DNA from: Cricetomys ansorgei
Taxonomy: Eukaryota; Chordata; Mammalia; Rodentia; Nesomyidae
Assembly: GCA_026225945.1 (NCBI GenBank)
Contig: JAMJFZ010002475.1
Coordinates: 1,854,501 to 1,918,500 of the forward strand
DNA length: 64,000 nucleotides
Direction of reading: 5' to 3'
Shown: one piece after another, positions 12,454-23,040 of the stretch
How the letters are laid out: each line of letters begins with the position of its first letter
Numbering within the stretch: the first letter of the stretch is position 1
Notes under the pieces: generated by a model
Database searches by the model: none
What the model was told of the DNA's origin: nothing
What the model saw: only the letters and a program-made list of their open reading frames with translations
Program-made: the position numbers and the translations under genes

Positions 12454-12811
12454 TTAAAGACCGTTAGCAGCACCAGGAAGAGCTGCGAAAACTTGGCCTT
12501 GTGTTCTCCATTAGCTTTCCAAAGAAACGTCAAGGCTAAAGTAGCCTCTAGCTGAGAAGCATTTTACTGAACAAGGCGCCAGCAGACACCCTGGGTGAGG
12601 TCCACCTGCTCCCGTCACGCTGAGTCCGCCATGCTGGGGCATCACTCAGTCAGGCCGGGCTTACGCGCAGAAGCGACCTACACAGGCTGGCTGATGAACC
12701 GGGGTACGCTTCACCCTCCTAGAGCCAGACACGCCCACACACACCTGACACCACCGACCCCATCATTACACAAGGACGCCTCTCTGGTTTTGCTCTTTGC
12801 CAAGCTGAGGC

Positions 12812-12825
12812 GGGGGGGGGGGGGG
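12812..12825 (+). repeat. G homopolymer, 14 nt
   Basis: A perfect run of 14 G in the SUSD2-GGT5 interval. Confidence 0.85.
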
Positions 12826-13285
12826 AGCCCTTAACCGTTGTTCACTTTAGCTAGGCTGCCTGTTCTTTCCCACGTTTTCCCTGTCTTCCATTAGGAAGAG
12901 AGATCCTCTTGCCAATAGTGGGTGGGAAGACATGCCTTCTGGGAGCGCACCCTCCCTGCTGCCGATCTGTGGGATCAGTTTATTGGGGTTGGCAGGGCCC
13001 AGGCCTGCAAATGTCCCACCGTCTCCCCGCGCTAGCCTTCAACTGTGCAGAATCCTGGGCCAGGTGTTCGGCTTCTGAAGAGAACCCTCGTCACCATGGC
13101 AACAGGGACAGATGCAGGATTCAGTCTATCCTTCCAGGATGTCTGTACAGGGTGTTCCACCCAACTTCCTGCTTCATAGATCTCAAGCTCCAACAGCAGC
13201 GGAGGACAGACATCTGGAGCTCCCCTCCCACGGCGGCAGGACCCGTTTCCCCCATAGATACAGGCATGGGTGCTCTTCTGGGGAG

Positions 13286-13340
13286 CAAAACCCCAGGCTT
13301 GATCCACCCCAAGCAAGACAACCACTGAGCTACCTGCCCC
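13286..13340 (-). repeat. ID-type SINE fragment
   Basis: Contains the reverse complement of the tRNA-like ID core: 'AAAACCCCAGGCTTGATCC' and 'CAACCACTGAGCTACCTGCCC'. Confidence 0.6.
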
Positions 13341-13392
13341 ACCCCCACCCCTTCCCTCTCTCTTTTCTTCTTTCTTTCCTTTTTGTTTTCTG

Positions 13393-13526
13393 TTTGGTTT
13401 TTAGAACCAGTGTAGCCCCGTCTGGCCTGGAACTCACGATCTAGCCAAACTAGCTTCAACTCCCAGTGACCTCTCTACCTCGACTTGCCAAGTGCTCGGA
13501 TAATAGGCGTGGACCACCATGCAAGC
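13393..13526 (-). repeat. B1 SINE, diverged
   Basis: T-rich left end followed by 'GTCTGGCCTGGAACTCACG' and 'CAAGTGCTCGGATAATAGGCGTGG', the reverse strand of B1. Confidence 0.7.
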
Positions 13527-13540
13527 TTCTGGGACTTTGT

Positions 13541-13664
13541 TTTTTATTGGCTTGTTTATTTCTGAGATAAATTCTCTGGAGCCAAGGCTGGCTTTGAACT
13601 CCAGATCCTCCTGGATCAGCTTCCCTTGTCCTAGGATGGCTAGTATGAGCCACCAAGCCAGGCT
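13541..13664 (-). repeat. B1-like SINE, old
   Basis: Reverse-strand B1-related order of motifs ('GGCTGGCTTTGAACTCCAGATCCTCC', shortened here, then 'TGAGCCACCAAGCCAGGC'). Strongly diverged. Confidence 0.55.
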
Positions 13665-13756
13665 TCTTTTCTCTCTTTATTCTTTCCTTCCTCTCTGTCT
13701 CTCTCTTTGTCTCTTTCTGTCTTTCTGTCTCTGTCTCTTTGTCTCTGTGTCTTTGA
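13665..13756 (+). repeat. CT-rich low-complexity tract
   Basis: Imperfect repeats of TCTCTG, TCTTTC and TTTGTC, almost pure pyrimidine. Confidence 0.8.
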
Positions 13757-13865
13757 TTGTAGCACCCGGGAGGCAGAGGCCAGCCTGGTCTACAGAGTGA
13801 GTTCTAGGACAGCCAGAGTTACAACAGAGAGACCATGTCTCCTAAAAAAATAAATAAATAAAAAA
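13757..13865 (+). repeat. B1 SINE, 3' fragment
   Basis: Contains 'AGGCCAGCCTGGTCTACAGA', 'GAGTTCTAGGACAGCCAGAG' and an A-rich tail. The 5' half is missing. Confidence 0.75.
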
Positions 13866-14113
13866 AATGTAGCCAGGTGCGGGAGTTTCCTTCAAGCTGC
13901 ACAGGTGATGACGGTTTCCCTTGAACACCCGGCCCAGGAGTTAACGCAGTTGGTCCAGGGGAATAAGGGACACTTGCAGGCAGAGGCTCTGCTGACCCTA
14001 ATGAACTGATTCCACAGATCAGCAGGAAGAAGGGCGAGGCTCAAACGGGAAGCCTTCGCATCCACTGTTGCAAGAGAATGATCGGAAACGCGGCAGAGAA
14101 GAAAACGTAAGAA

Positions 14114-14265
14114 CGCCAGGTGGTGGTGGCAGAGGCGGTGTATACCTTTAATCCCAGTAGAGACACAGAAGCAGGAGGATCTCTGTGAGTTCGAGACCAG
14201 CCTGGTCTACAGAAGGACAGCCAGAGTTACACAGGGAACCCGTGTCTCAAAACAAAAACAAAGGT
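14114..14265 (+). repeat. B1 SINE
   Basis: Starts 'GCCAGGTGGTGGTGGC', passes 'CTTTAATCCCAG' and 'GAGTTCGAGACCAGCCTGG', and ends in an A-rich tail. Confidence 0.85.
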
Positions 14266-14341
14266 TTTCCCTCCCCAAGGACTTTATGATTGCCACCACG
14301 TTCCTAAGGTATCATGAGCTGAAATTCTCAAGTAAATCTTT

Positions 14342-14475
14342 TTCTTCTTAAAGATGGGGTCTCACATAGCCCCAGCTACCCAGACTTCACCTTGCTGTGT
14401 AGCTGAGGGTGACCTTGAACTGATCCAGTTGGCTCTAGCTGTCAATGCTGGGGTTACAGGCTTGCACCACCACTG
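14342..14475 (-). repeat. B1-like SINE, diverged
   Basis: Reverse-strand motifs 'GGGGTCTCACATAGCCCCAG', 'GACCTTGAACTGATCC' and 'GGGGTTACAGGCTTGCACCAC'. Confidence 0.6.
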
Positions 14476-14992
14476 TGAAATTCAAAGTAAACCTTCCCTC
14501 CTTCCCTCCCTCCCCACTCCCCTCCTCTTCCTCTTCCTGATAGGATTTTGCTCTGACTCCCAGGCTGACATTCAGTTCCTGCAGCTCTCACTGTTAATGT
14601 ACTCTGATTAATGGATTTTTTTTTCCTCATAAAGTTTCTATTACGGCATCCCGTTTCTGAAACATCTCACTATCTGGAAGTCACGGGGTGGTCTCTGTTT
14701 TCCTGTAACTGTTTTGTTTAATATTTCATAATTGGATTTGCAAGCCATCTGGAATAGATGGTTTGTTCAGGTGGGGGTCAGACTGCAATCGTTCCTGTGG
14801 GATGACTCAACAGCGCCACTGGAATCGGCCTGCACGACACTGCACGTCCCCTCTGTCAGAGGTCTGGCGTCCCTCCTGCGCTCCGTGGGTCAGCCTGTCC
14901 GCTGTGCACCAACACTACACTGACTCCATGACCACCCCCCTCGTACACGGCCCCTGGGTGACGTGTCCCGGCCCTTGGATTTTTGTTGTTGT

Positions 14993-15062
14993 TTTTCCTA
15001 GTTCTAGGGTTGGGATCCAGGAGCTGTAGCGTGTTGTGCAAACACTCTACACCCCAGCCCCA
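14993..15062 (-). repeat. ID-type SINE fragment
   Basis: 'TAGGGTTGGGATCCAGGAGC' and 'CAAACACTCTACACCCCAGCCCC' resemble a reverse-strand ID core. Confidence 0.5.
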
Positions 15063-15086
15063 CAGTGCTCCTTTCTGGTCCTTATG

Positions 15087-15488
15087 CCGTGTGTGTGTGT
15101 GTGTGTGTGTGTTTATATGTGTGTATGTGTGTGTATGTGTGTGTGTATATGTGTGTATGTGTATGTATGTGTATGTGTGTATATATGTGTGTTTCTGTAT
15201 GTGTGTGTGTATATGTATGTGTGTGTATGTATGTGTATGTGTGTATATATGTGTGTTTCTGTATGTGTGTGTGTGTATATGTGTGCGTGTATATGTGTTT
15301 CTGTATGTGTGTGTGTGTATGTGTATGTATGTGTGTGTGCATGTATGTGTGTATGTGTGTCCATGTGTATATGTGTATGTATGTGTATATGTGTGTATGC
15401 ATGTTCATGTGCATGTGTGTGTATATGTGTGTATGTATGTGCGTGTGCATGTGTTTGTGTGTTTGTGTGTGTGTGTGTGTGTGTGTAC
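15087..15488 (+). repeat. 400-bp (TG)n / TATG compound microsatellite
   Basis: Alternating purine-pyrimidine sequence almost throughout, built from GTGT, GTATGT and GTGTATATGTGT blocks with recurring 'GTTTCTGTATGTG' units at roughly 15190, 15260 and 15300. The long open frames across it on both strands are by-products of the missing stop codons and are not genes. Confidence 0.9.
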
Positions 15489-15845
15489 ACTGACCAGGAC
15501 TTCCCTTATACTACTAAAAAGAAGAGATGAAGGTGACTCTCATCTTTACCCTGATATCAAAAGGAAGGATTTTTGTTTTGCCACAAGTGTAATGCTAACT
15601 ACAGATTTTTTATGAGCACTGATGCACTAGTTTTTAGTATAAAGTGTTTACTACACATGATGTGTCAAATAACTTTGCTACCGTAGGATTTTTAAACCCT
15701 GTCAGACTGAGGAAGTTTCCTATTTCCAAGATTTTTATCGTTGCCTGATATTCTGAAATGCTTTCCCGCATCCGCTGGGGTGGACAGCTTTGCTTCTCTC
15801 TTTATTCTGTGAGCGTGCTGAATTACACTGCTTGTTTCTCTTTTT

Positions 15846-15976
15846 TCTTTTTGTTTTTTTTTTTCGAGACAGGGTTTCTCTGTGTGGCCCTGGCTGCCCT
15901 GGAACCTCCTCTGTACACCAGGCTGGCCTCTAATGGCCCAGATCTGCCTGCAGGGAGTAAAGGCCTGTGCCTCGGT
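15846..15976 (-). repeat. B1 SINE
   Basis: T run then 'CGAGACAGGGTTTCTCTGTG', 'CCTGGCTGCCCTGGAA' and 'CACCAGGCTGGCCTC': reverse-strand B1 with a decayed far end. Confidence 0.85.
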
Positions 15977-16576
15977 TTCTTAACATTTAACCCTCTGTGT
16001 GCCTGGTGATGCGGGTCTGCTCTACGACCGGCTGTGGGTCTGGCTCACTTACATCTGGATTTCCATCTTTGTTCTGAAATTGCCCTTGGCTGCCTCCGTG
16101 GAGTTCTCAAAGTCATGCTAGCCTGACAAGAGGCTGGGAAATGTTTCCTCTTTTTTCTGGAAGGGTCTGTGAGAGCCTGCTGCTGTGCCCCTGTCCGATG
16201 GCCGAGCTCCCATCCCCAACCCCAACCCCCTCTGCAAGGATCCTCTGAGGAAGAGGAAGGCTTTCCCTGTGAGTTGTTTCCTTTGCCCTTCTCGGATCTC
16301 AGTGTTGTTTTAGTTGGCAGTTCTTATTTACGAGCTCGGTTGAGGAAGTTTCTGCATTTTGAAACGGCCATTTGAAGCGCTCTTTCCGTGGCAAGTGAGT
16401 CATGCCGCGGTGCCGGTTTCTCATGGATCTTGGCCCTTATTTTATAGCTATTTAAATATTAAAGAAACTGAGCCCACATCGCTTCATGCACTGAAATTTT
16501 TTTTCTCTAAGTTTTCCACTGGCCATTTAAGATATTTTTTCCATTATCTTTTAAAATTAAAAATTTTTTATTTCTT

Positions 16577-16695
16577 TTTTTTTTTTTTTTTTTCAGACAG
16601 GGTCATAGTATATAGCCCTGGCTGGCCTGGAACTCCCTACATAAACCAGAGATCCTCCTGCCTCTGCTTCCTGAGTGCTGGAATTAAAAGTGTGT
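16577..16695 (-). repeat. B1 SINE
   Basis: T run, 'CAGACAGGGTCATAGTATAT', 'GGCTGGCCTGGAACTC' and 'CTTCCTGAGTGCTGGAATTA'. Confidence 0.8.
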
Positions 16696-16860
16696 CTCGC
16701 TGGGTGCAGTGGCGCACAGAGACAGGCAGATCCCTCCCTGTGAGTTCGAGGCCAGTCTGGTCTACAGAGTGAGTTCCAGGACACAACCAGGACTACCCAG
16801 AGAAACCCTGTCTCGAAAAACAAACAAAAACACGAACAAAAAAAAAACAAAAAACAAAAA
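16696..16860 (+). repeat. B1 SINE with internal deletion
   Basis: Starts 'CGCTGGGTGCAGTGGCGCAC', skips the 'TTTAATCCCAG' box, then continues 'GTGAGTTCGAGGCCAG' to an A-rich tail. It lies head-on against the B1 to its left, giving an inverted pair that could fold. Confidence 0.8.
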
Positions 16861-16947
16861 ACTGTGTGTCACCAAATTAAATTTTTTATCTTTGTGTTTA
16901 AATTGATCAGTTTTCTTACTAGATGCATGGTTACTTTATCCAAGATA

Positions 16948-16950
<3 letters not shown>

Positions 16951-17004
<54 letters not shown>
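16951..17004 (+). repeat. (TA)27 microsatellite
   Basis: 54 nt of perfect TA, wedged between two B1 copies. Prone to cruciform extrusion and length change. Confidence 0.9.
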
Positions 17005-17005
<1 letters not shown>

Positions 17006-17100
17006 TTTTTTTTTTTTTTTGAGATAAGACTCCACTATGTAGCCCTGGCTGGCCTTGATTCAGTGAGATCCGCCTGCCCTGGCTGCTCAGTGATTTCCAT
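17005..17100 (-). repeat. B1 SINE fragment
   Basis: T run, 'GAGATAAGACTCCACTATGT', 'AGCCCTGGCTGGCCTTGATT': reverse-strand B1 shortened inside. Confidence 0.75.
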
Positions 17101-17392
17101 GTTTCCACTTGTTTTATTCTTCGTGTGTGGTTTCTCTTTTCAAAGTTAAGTCTTCCTCGTTTTTATTAGCTTATGTTAATTCTATAAAATAAAGGATTTA
17201 ACTGTGTTTTAGTTTTTTTTGTTAGGTTTTATTACTGGGAAGAGGAGGCCCTTGTGCGGCCCGGTGCATATGTGGGAGTCAGAGGACAGCCTGTGGGACT
17301 GTTTCCTCCTCCTGCTGTATGAGCCCTGAGGACTGGACTCGGGCTTGGTTACCCTCTGAGCCGCTCACTGGCCCTACCTTTTTTAATTCTTT

Positions 17393-17462
17393 CTCTCCCT
17401 ATGCTAGGAATAAGAACCCAGGATCTTACTATGCTAGGCCAGTACTGCACCCCTGGCCTCGT
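17393..17462 (-). repeat. ID-type SINE fragment
   Basis: 'AACCCAGGATCTTACTATGC' followed by 'CAGTACTGCACCCCTGGCC' resembles a reverse-strand ID/B4 core. Confidence 0.45.
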
Positions 17463-17489
17463 ATTTTCTTTCTTTTTTTTTTCCTGGCT

Positions 17490-17625
17490 TTTTAAGAAAT
17501 GGTCTTATAATATAGCCCTAGCTAACCTGCTACTTGTTATATAGCCCAGGCTAGCCATGAATTTGTAGTAATCCTCCTGCTTCTTCCTCCTTAAACCACA
17601 GGCTTGTGACACCACACCCAGGTTC
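17490..17625 (-). repeat. B1-like SINE, old
   Basis: Reverse-strand 'TATAGCCCTAGCTAACCTGC', 'CCCAGGCTAGCCATGAATTT' and 'CTTGTGACACCACACCC'. Confidence 0.6.
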
Positions 17626-18400
17626 CGGGGAGCTGGAAAGATGGTGGCCAGTAGCAGTTTCCTCCGATATTGAAACCCTCCATCCTGCAGAAAGCAAACA
17701 ATTCTAAAGTCCCTGAAACTGACCAGATTCACTAGGTCCCTTGCTCAGTCAGCACACACAAGCAATAAAGACTTCTGAGAATCACTTGCACGCAGACAAG
17801 CCAAGCAGCAAAGCAAACTCTCAGAGCCGCTGAACTGCTCAGAAGAGGCTCAACTCAAGCTCACTCAGTGGAAGAAGGGGAGACAGACAGCAGCCAGGAG
17901 GAAGCAGAAACCAGTGGGACAGCCTAGCAGAAACCCAAACCGCCAAGCTGCTGGAAGAGGATCGGGCCAACTGAGTCACCAGGAAATGACACACTCCAGC
18001 CTGTTGAGCTGCCTGCAGGCTGTGCAGTGAGCTCCAGCTTCCTAGCTGGCGTGGTCCTGGTGATGCAGCTGTCTTCAGAGCCCTTTCTGCTCCTGTCAGT
18101 CACCCCTCACCCATATTCTTGTAAGTGAACCCAATAAAATTCATTGGTTCACCAAGTCGGACTTTGGTAGGATCCGTACTTTGGACTGCTCTAGCTTGGG
18201 ATGAGTATAAAATTATTCCCATCTCTCCAGGAACATTGTCTCACAACAGATGGCCCATTGGCGAACCAGCGAGTTTACCGGGGTTACATGCAAGTCCATC
18301 TGTTCTTCTGCTCTGGTACTTATTCTGGGTCACCCGTGGATTATTAATACTCCAGTAACCTCATCTGTGGCGCTGAGATCATTCGAACGCCTTTCGATCT
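17626..18400 (+). mobile_element. LTR-like element, family unknown
   Basis: Non-SINE sequence rich in AGC and CAG trinucleotides that reaches an AATAAA (within CCCAATAAAATTCATTGG, about 18130-18147) and then a T-rich, CpG-bearing segment. This U3-poly(A)-U5-like order suggests a solo LTR, but I could not define terminal TG/CA ends or a target duplication. Confidence 0.3.
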
Positions 18401-18416
18401 GATTCTATGAACTGAA

Positions 18417-18572
18417 GCCAGGCGTGAGGGGTGCGCACCTTTCATCCCAGCGCTCGGGAGGGCAAGAGCAAGCAGACCTCTGTGAGTTCAACAACAGCCT
18501 AGTCTTCATATAGTTCCGGGTCAGTCAGGGCTTATAGTGAGACCCTGACTCAAAAAGAAAAATAAAATCTAT
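18417..18572 (+). repeat. B1 SINE
   Basis: 'GCCAGGCGTGAGGGGTGCGC', 'TTTCATCCCAGCGCTCGGGA' and a final A-rich tail. Confidence 0.8.
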
Positions 18573-18649
18573 AGATTTTGTAGATAAAGCAATGACATGG
18601 CTCATGGTCAGTGCCCAACAGAAATTGGTAGTGTTTTAAGATACTTATT

Positions 18650-18850
18650 CTTGGGCCAGCAGAGAGTCCATGTGGCTCTTTCAGAGGATCTGTGTTCAGT
18701 TCCTAGTGCCTATGTTGGGCAGTTCACAACCACCTCTAACTCCAGCTTCAGGGAATTTGACACATTATTATTCTGGACTCCTTGGGAACCTGCACTCCCA
18801 CAGACACACACAGACAGACACAGACACACACACACACATAATTTACATAC
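18650..18850 (+). repeat. B2 SINE, diverged
   Basis: 'GGCCAGCAGAGAGTCCATGT' to 'CAGAGGATCTGTGTTCAGTT' and 'GGCAGTTCACAACCACC', ending in a CA-rich tail. The tRNA-like promoter boxes are still partly readable. Confidence 0.75.
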
Positions 18851-18937
18851 GTGTGTGTGTGTTTGCACGCACATGTGTGTTAAGGGATTCTCCATCCGTT
18901 ACATTCCCATTTTATTCAGTATTTAAAATTATCGTGT

Positions 18938-19060
18938 TTTGAGACAAGATTGCTTTCTCTAACCAGTGTGTCCTAGAACTGTCTGTGTAGCCCAGGTTTG
19001 CTTCAAACTCTCAGTCATTCTGTCTCTGCCTCCCAAATGACAGGTTACGCCACGAGTAAT
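18938..19060 (-). repeat. B1 SINE, diverged
   Basis: 'TTTTGAGACAAGATTGC', 'GTGTAGCCCAGGTTTGC' and 'CTGCCTCCCAAATGACAGG' on the reverse strand. Confidence 0.65.
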
Positions 19061-19099
19061 TTGTTTTATTATTATCTTTTTAAAGCAAGAATGGATGGT

Positions 19100-19310
19100 T
19101 GAGGGGATGGAGAGACGGCTCGGTGTAAGAGCACTGGCTGCTCTTGCAGAGGACTGAGATTTGACTCCCAGCACCAATATGGCAGCTCACAACTACCTGT
19201 AACTCCAGTCACAGGGGATTACCCGCTTCTGGCTTCCTTAGGCATTGCATGCACACGGTTCACACACACGGACATGCGGGCAAAACACACAGACACATAA
19301 AATAAAAAGA
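19100..19310 (+). repeat. B2 SINE
   Basis: 'GGGGATGGAGAGACGGCTC', 'GAGCACTGGCTGCTCTTGC' and 'TTGACTCCCAGCACC' are the tRNA-derived head; it ends with 'CACATAAAATAAAAAG'. Confidence 0.9.
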
Positions 19311-19316
19311 ATTGGT

Positions 19317-19515
19317 GTGGGGGTGCTGGAGAGGCGTCTCAGTGGCTGAGAGAACTTACTGGCCTTGCAGAGGATCGGGGCTTTGGTTCCCGGAGCTCAC
19401 ATGGCAGCTCACAACTGCCTATAACTCCAATTCCAGAAGATTCAAAACCCGCTTCTGGCCTCCACGGGGCCCTGCATGACGCGGTGCCTGTACACGCAGA
19501 TTCACATACACACAG
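19317..19515 (+). repeat. B2 SINE
   Basis: A second B2 in direct repeat with the previous one: 'GGGTGCTGGAGAGGCGTCTC', 'GGTTCCCGGAGCTCACATGG', 'CTCCAATTCCAG', CA-rich tail. Confidence 0.85.
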
Positions 19516-19521
19516 ATGTTG

Positions 19522-19690
19522 GGGCTGGTGCCACGGCTTGATTAGGAGAAAAACCGGTGTGTCAGACTCACAACCTGAGTTTGATCTTCATATGCCACGA
19601 GGTGGCAGGAAAGAGCTGACTTCCAAGAGCTGCCCTCTGCCGGCTACTCAGCACCCCACCCCCGCCCCGCCCCCCCACACACAAAAGAAT
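19522..19690 (+). repeat. B2/B3-type SINE
   Basis: Third SINE of the tandem group: 'TTGGGGCTGGTGCC', 'GAGTTTGATCTTCATATGCC', then 'AGCTGACTTCCAAGAGCTG'. It carries the CTCF-like motif at 19595-19608. Confidence 0.6.
19595..19608 (+). promoter_or_regulatory. Predicted CTCF site (forward), SINE-borne
   Basis: CCACGAGGTGGCAG matches the CTCF core well. It lies where B2/B3 elements normally read CCACATGGTGG, so point changes appear to have made the motif. Rodent B2 elements are known carriers of CTCF sites. Confidence 0.45.
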
Positions 19691-20182
19691 GGATGCCTAA
19701 TGCTGTCCAATGGCAAACGCTTCTTCATCCTCTGTGGAGATACCCTGTGGTTGGTTTTTTTTTTTTTTTTTTTTTCCTTTTCTAGTAAAAGATCAGAGAC
19801 AGAAGCCATGTTCATAGAAAACACTAAGAACATCTTTAGTGATGTACTAGTAGAGGCAGCCCCACCAAGACAGGCTGGACACGCTGCTCTTTTGAACGCA
19901 CACACGCTGGCTTCCCCTTGCCAAGGTTTTGTTTAGGAGTGTGCACCGTGCAGGAAGCGCGTTGGGCCTGTGCTTTTCTTGGCCAGGTTTGGGATCGACA
20001 CTGGCTTCACAAGTAAATCTGGATGTTTTTCTCCTTGCTTTATTCTGCGGGACTTAACTCACGAGAGGAGTCTCTAGGCCTAATGGCGGGCGGGACATGT
20101 TTTATCCGTAGAGTTTCCAAAGACGCATCTAGGGATGGTTTGGTTCAGGCAAGGTTTTCGATTTCCTTAATGGTCACTGTCT

Positions 20183-20264
20183 TAGGCTTTCGATCGCTGT
20201 TATGAGGTTCCCTCCTTTCAGGTGACCGTAGCTTGTGTCAAGTTGACATAAAACTAGCCAGAAT
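20183..20264 (-). mobile_element. Short remnant of an LTR-like repeat (family X)
   Basis: Both ends of the repeat at 21571-21953 are present ('GTCTTAGGCTTTCGATCGCT' and 'TGTCAAGTTGACATAAAACT') with the middle missing. A B1 follows at once. Confidence 0.45.
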
Positions 20265-20265
20265 G

Positions 20266-20412
20266 TGCCTGGCGTGGTAGCGCACACATTTAACCCCAGC
20301 ACTCAGGAGCCAGAGATAGGCGGGTCTCTGAATTCAGCCTGGTCTACAAAGTGAGTTTCTGGACAGCCAGGGCTACACAGAGAAACCCTGTCTCAAAACC
20401 AAACCAAACCAA
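20266..20412 (+). repeat. B1 SINE
   Basis: 'TGCCTGGCGTGGTAGCGCAC', 'TTTAACCCCAGCACTCAGGA', 'GAGAAACCCTGTCTC' and a CAAAC-rich tail. Confidence 0.9.
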
Positions 20413-21570
20413 CCAAACAGCAGCAGCAGCAACAAACCAGCCAGGATAATCGACCTGCGTGTCAGCTCGACACACAAACATATCACTGGTAAGCCGTAAC
20501 CATTCCTGGTCCCATCCCGGAGATCACGAATTAACATCAACGTCACAATATAAAACATTTACAAACTTTAAAAGTCTCACAGTCTTAACAAACTCAAATG
20601 TTTTAAAATTCAGTCTCTCTAAAAATCCAAATCTCTTTCAAAACCTAAAACCCTCTTTCAAAGCTCAGTCTTTCAACTGTGGACTCCTGTAAAATCGAAA
20701 ACAAGCTAAATACTTTCTTATTTCCAGAGGGAAGAATCAAGGCACGGTCGCAATCTGAACAAACCAAAACAAACTCCAAACACGTAAATAACGTCCCATT
20801 ATCTGGGATTCACTCACGGTTTTCTGGGCTCCTCTAAAGGCCTGGGTCACTTCTCTGGCTCCGCCCCCTGCAGCACACAGATCCCTTTCTGGGCTCTGGT
20901 TGGCTCCACTCCTCTGCTGCGGCTGCTCTAGGTGGCCATCCCATGGCATCTCCAACATGCTAGAATGTTCTGCTGCAACCGGGCTGCACTCTCACCAGAG
21001 CCCCTCCTGGGCTCTCTTCAGAACTCCAGCCCCCGCCACACAGAACCCAGCCTCAGCTGCTCTCCATGAAACCTTCCTGCCTTCAAACCCAGCATCACCT
21101 GGGTGACTCGTAAACTACCAAGTCCAGCTGCCAGCAGGAGGCTGCAACCTTGGCGGCTTCTGGAACACAGTTTCTGTGTGCCGACCCTGAGGAAGCGCTT
21201 CCCAGAAGATGTCACCTCGATGGTGGCTGATTCTGCATCCGTTGTCCCAGCAAAGATTTCACTTTAGTCGCTGAAGCCTAGTGGTTCTGGTCTCTTGTTA
21301 ATCGCAGCCGAAAGTTCCTTCAGCCCCAGCTGACCAGAGCCAAAGATTCTCAATGGTGTAGAGACTGCCCTCTGAAACTTCACAAGCCAGGGCGCCATCG
21401 TCTGCACGGCTCTCAACAATCTTACCTTCCAAGCTCCCGCAGAACAGCGCACTGAGCTCTCAACACTCGCTGGCTTTCCTAGCCCGAAGTTCCTAAGTCC
21501 TTCCACAGTCCTCCCCAGAACACGGTCAGGTCGGTCACGGCAGCACCTCACTATCCTGGTCCCGACACGT
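20413..21570. other. Gene-free stretch, probably decayed retroelement
   Basis: A-rich left part with repeated AAATC/AAAACTC motifs, then C-rich sequence with many CTCC and CAGC words. It leads directly into the LTR-like repeat at 21571. No open frame here resembles a known protein. I infer an old retroelement interior but cannot name it. Confidence 0.35.
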
Positions 21571-21953
21571 CTTAGTTAGGGTTACTGCTGCTGTGACGAA
21601 ACGCCATAACCCAAAAGCAAGTTGGGGAGGAAAGGGTTTATCTGGCTCACACCTCCACACTGCAGTCCATCACAGAAGGGAGCCTGGACGGGAATTCACA
21701 CAGGACAGGAACCTGGAGGCAGGCGTTGACGCGGAGGCCACGGGCAGGTGCTGCTTACCCGCTTGCTTCTCCATAGAACCCGGATCACCTGGCCGGGATG
21801 GCTCCACCCACCACGGGCTGGGCCCGCCCCCTGCCAATCACTAAATGAGAAAATTGCCTACAGCTGGATCTCATGTGGGCCTTTCTCAGTGGAGATTACC
21901 AGCTTCCGGAGGAGTCTAGCGTGTGTCAAGCTGGTGTAACACTAGCCAGGACG
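21571..21953 (-). mobile_element. LTR-like interspersed repeat (family X), full copy
   Basis: Begins 'TTAGTTAGGGTTACTGCTGC' and ends 'GTGTCAAGCTGGTGTAACAC' on the plus strand. Its reverse complement matches the element at 44803-45186 in motif order, including the 'GGGCCCA', 'GTGGGTGG.GCCATCCC' and 'AACCCTTTCCTCCC' blocks. About 380 bp, consistent with a rodent solo LTR; family name not assigned. Confidence 0.6.
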
Positions 21954-22302
21954 GTCACTGAATATGTTTACTTCCTTCATATCACGTTCACTTGTTATTC
22001 ATGTCTCATTGGGTAGCAAATAAAAATTTTAAATGCCAAATAAGCCTGAGTTTCAGATAAATAGTTTTTAGTTTAAATGCGTCCCAAATGTTGAAATTCT
22101 GTATTGTCCTAGAAAGCGATTTTTTTGCCAAAGTTTTTTTTTTTAACCTTTTTAAAATAAGGACGAATAATATTTTATAATATCTTAACAACCTTTATAT
22201 TTGTAGTTAGCTCTCCATTTAATGTCTTGTTTTATGTATTTATGCTTCCTTCAATTTATTTAGTAGCTACTGGTTTATATATACATATTAAATTTATATA
22301 TA

Positions 22303-22450
22303 TTGGTTTTTCGAGACGGGGTTCCTCTGTTGTAACCCTGGCTGTCCTGGAACTCACTCTGTAGACCAGGCTGGCCTCGAACTCAGAGATCCACCTGCCT
22401 CTGCCTCCCGAGCTCTGGGATTAAAGGAGTGCGCCACCACCGCCTGGCTT
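22303..22450 (-). repeat. B1 SINE, well preserved
   Basis: Near-complete reverse-strand B1 from 'TTTTTCGAGACGGGGTTCCT' to 'GTGCGCCACCACCGCCTGGC'. Among the youngest-looking SINEs here. Confidence 0.92.
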
Positions 22451-23040
22451 AAATTATAGTATATATGTTTATGTTTTCCAAAGCCCTAGGCGTTTGGTGT
22501 TTATCTTTATTATTTTTTATTGTATTTATGTGTGTGTATGCCATCTTGGTGAAGGCTGGTTTCAAGGCAGCCAGGCCTAACGCTGTATGCGGCTCAGGTG
22601 TCAGAAAACTCTTGGAGAAAGCTTTGTTATGATGCACGTGCCACTTATGCAGAACAAGTCAACGCTATCGTGGACAGAGGTGGGTGAAACCAGCCATCCA
22701 CCCGCACCATTCTAGATAGGCTTCTTCACGCTGTGATTGGTCATCTCAGCCGTGGCTCTGCCTCTTGGAAGGCATGATACACTGCTCAAAACTGCTGTTC
22801 TGAAGAGAAAGCCTAGGTTAGCTCCTTCAGAGCTAGGAGCAAAAAAAAAAAACCCAGAGGCGCCTTTAGTATTGGTTCTTGCCAGCAAGGCCACGTATGC
22901 ATTTCTCAGGCATCCCCGCCTGCGTCATCATGTCTGGTAGCAGGTGCCTGCGGGCTGAGGTGGGCTGTCAGATCTTTGCTTCTGTGGATGTTTGAGGTTG
23001 GGGAACATCCCAGTCCCGTGTGACTTCACTCCATTTTCAA
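22451..23040. other. Intergenic, no gene recognised
   Basis: Open frames of about 60 codons on each strand at 22712-22940, plus a 12-nt A run near 22843. Neither has similarity I recognise. A decayed processed pseudogene cannot be excluded. Confidence 0.4.

Noticed and set aside
14983..15615. Open frame of 210 codons, Cys/Val/Tyr-rich
   Set aside because: Produced by the (TG)n/(TATG)n microsatellite; open on both strands.
22712..22940. Processed pseudogene candidate
   Set aside because: Open frames on both strands and an internal A run, but no recognisable parent protein; left as unassigned.
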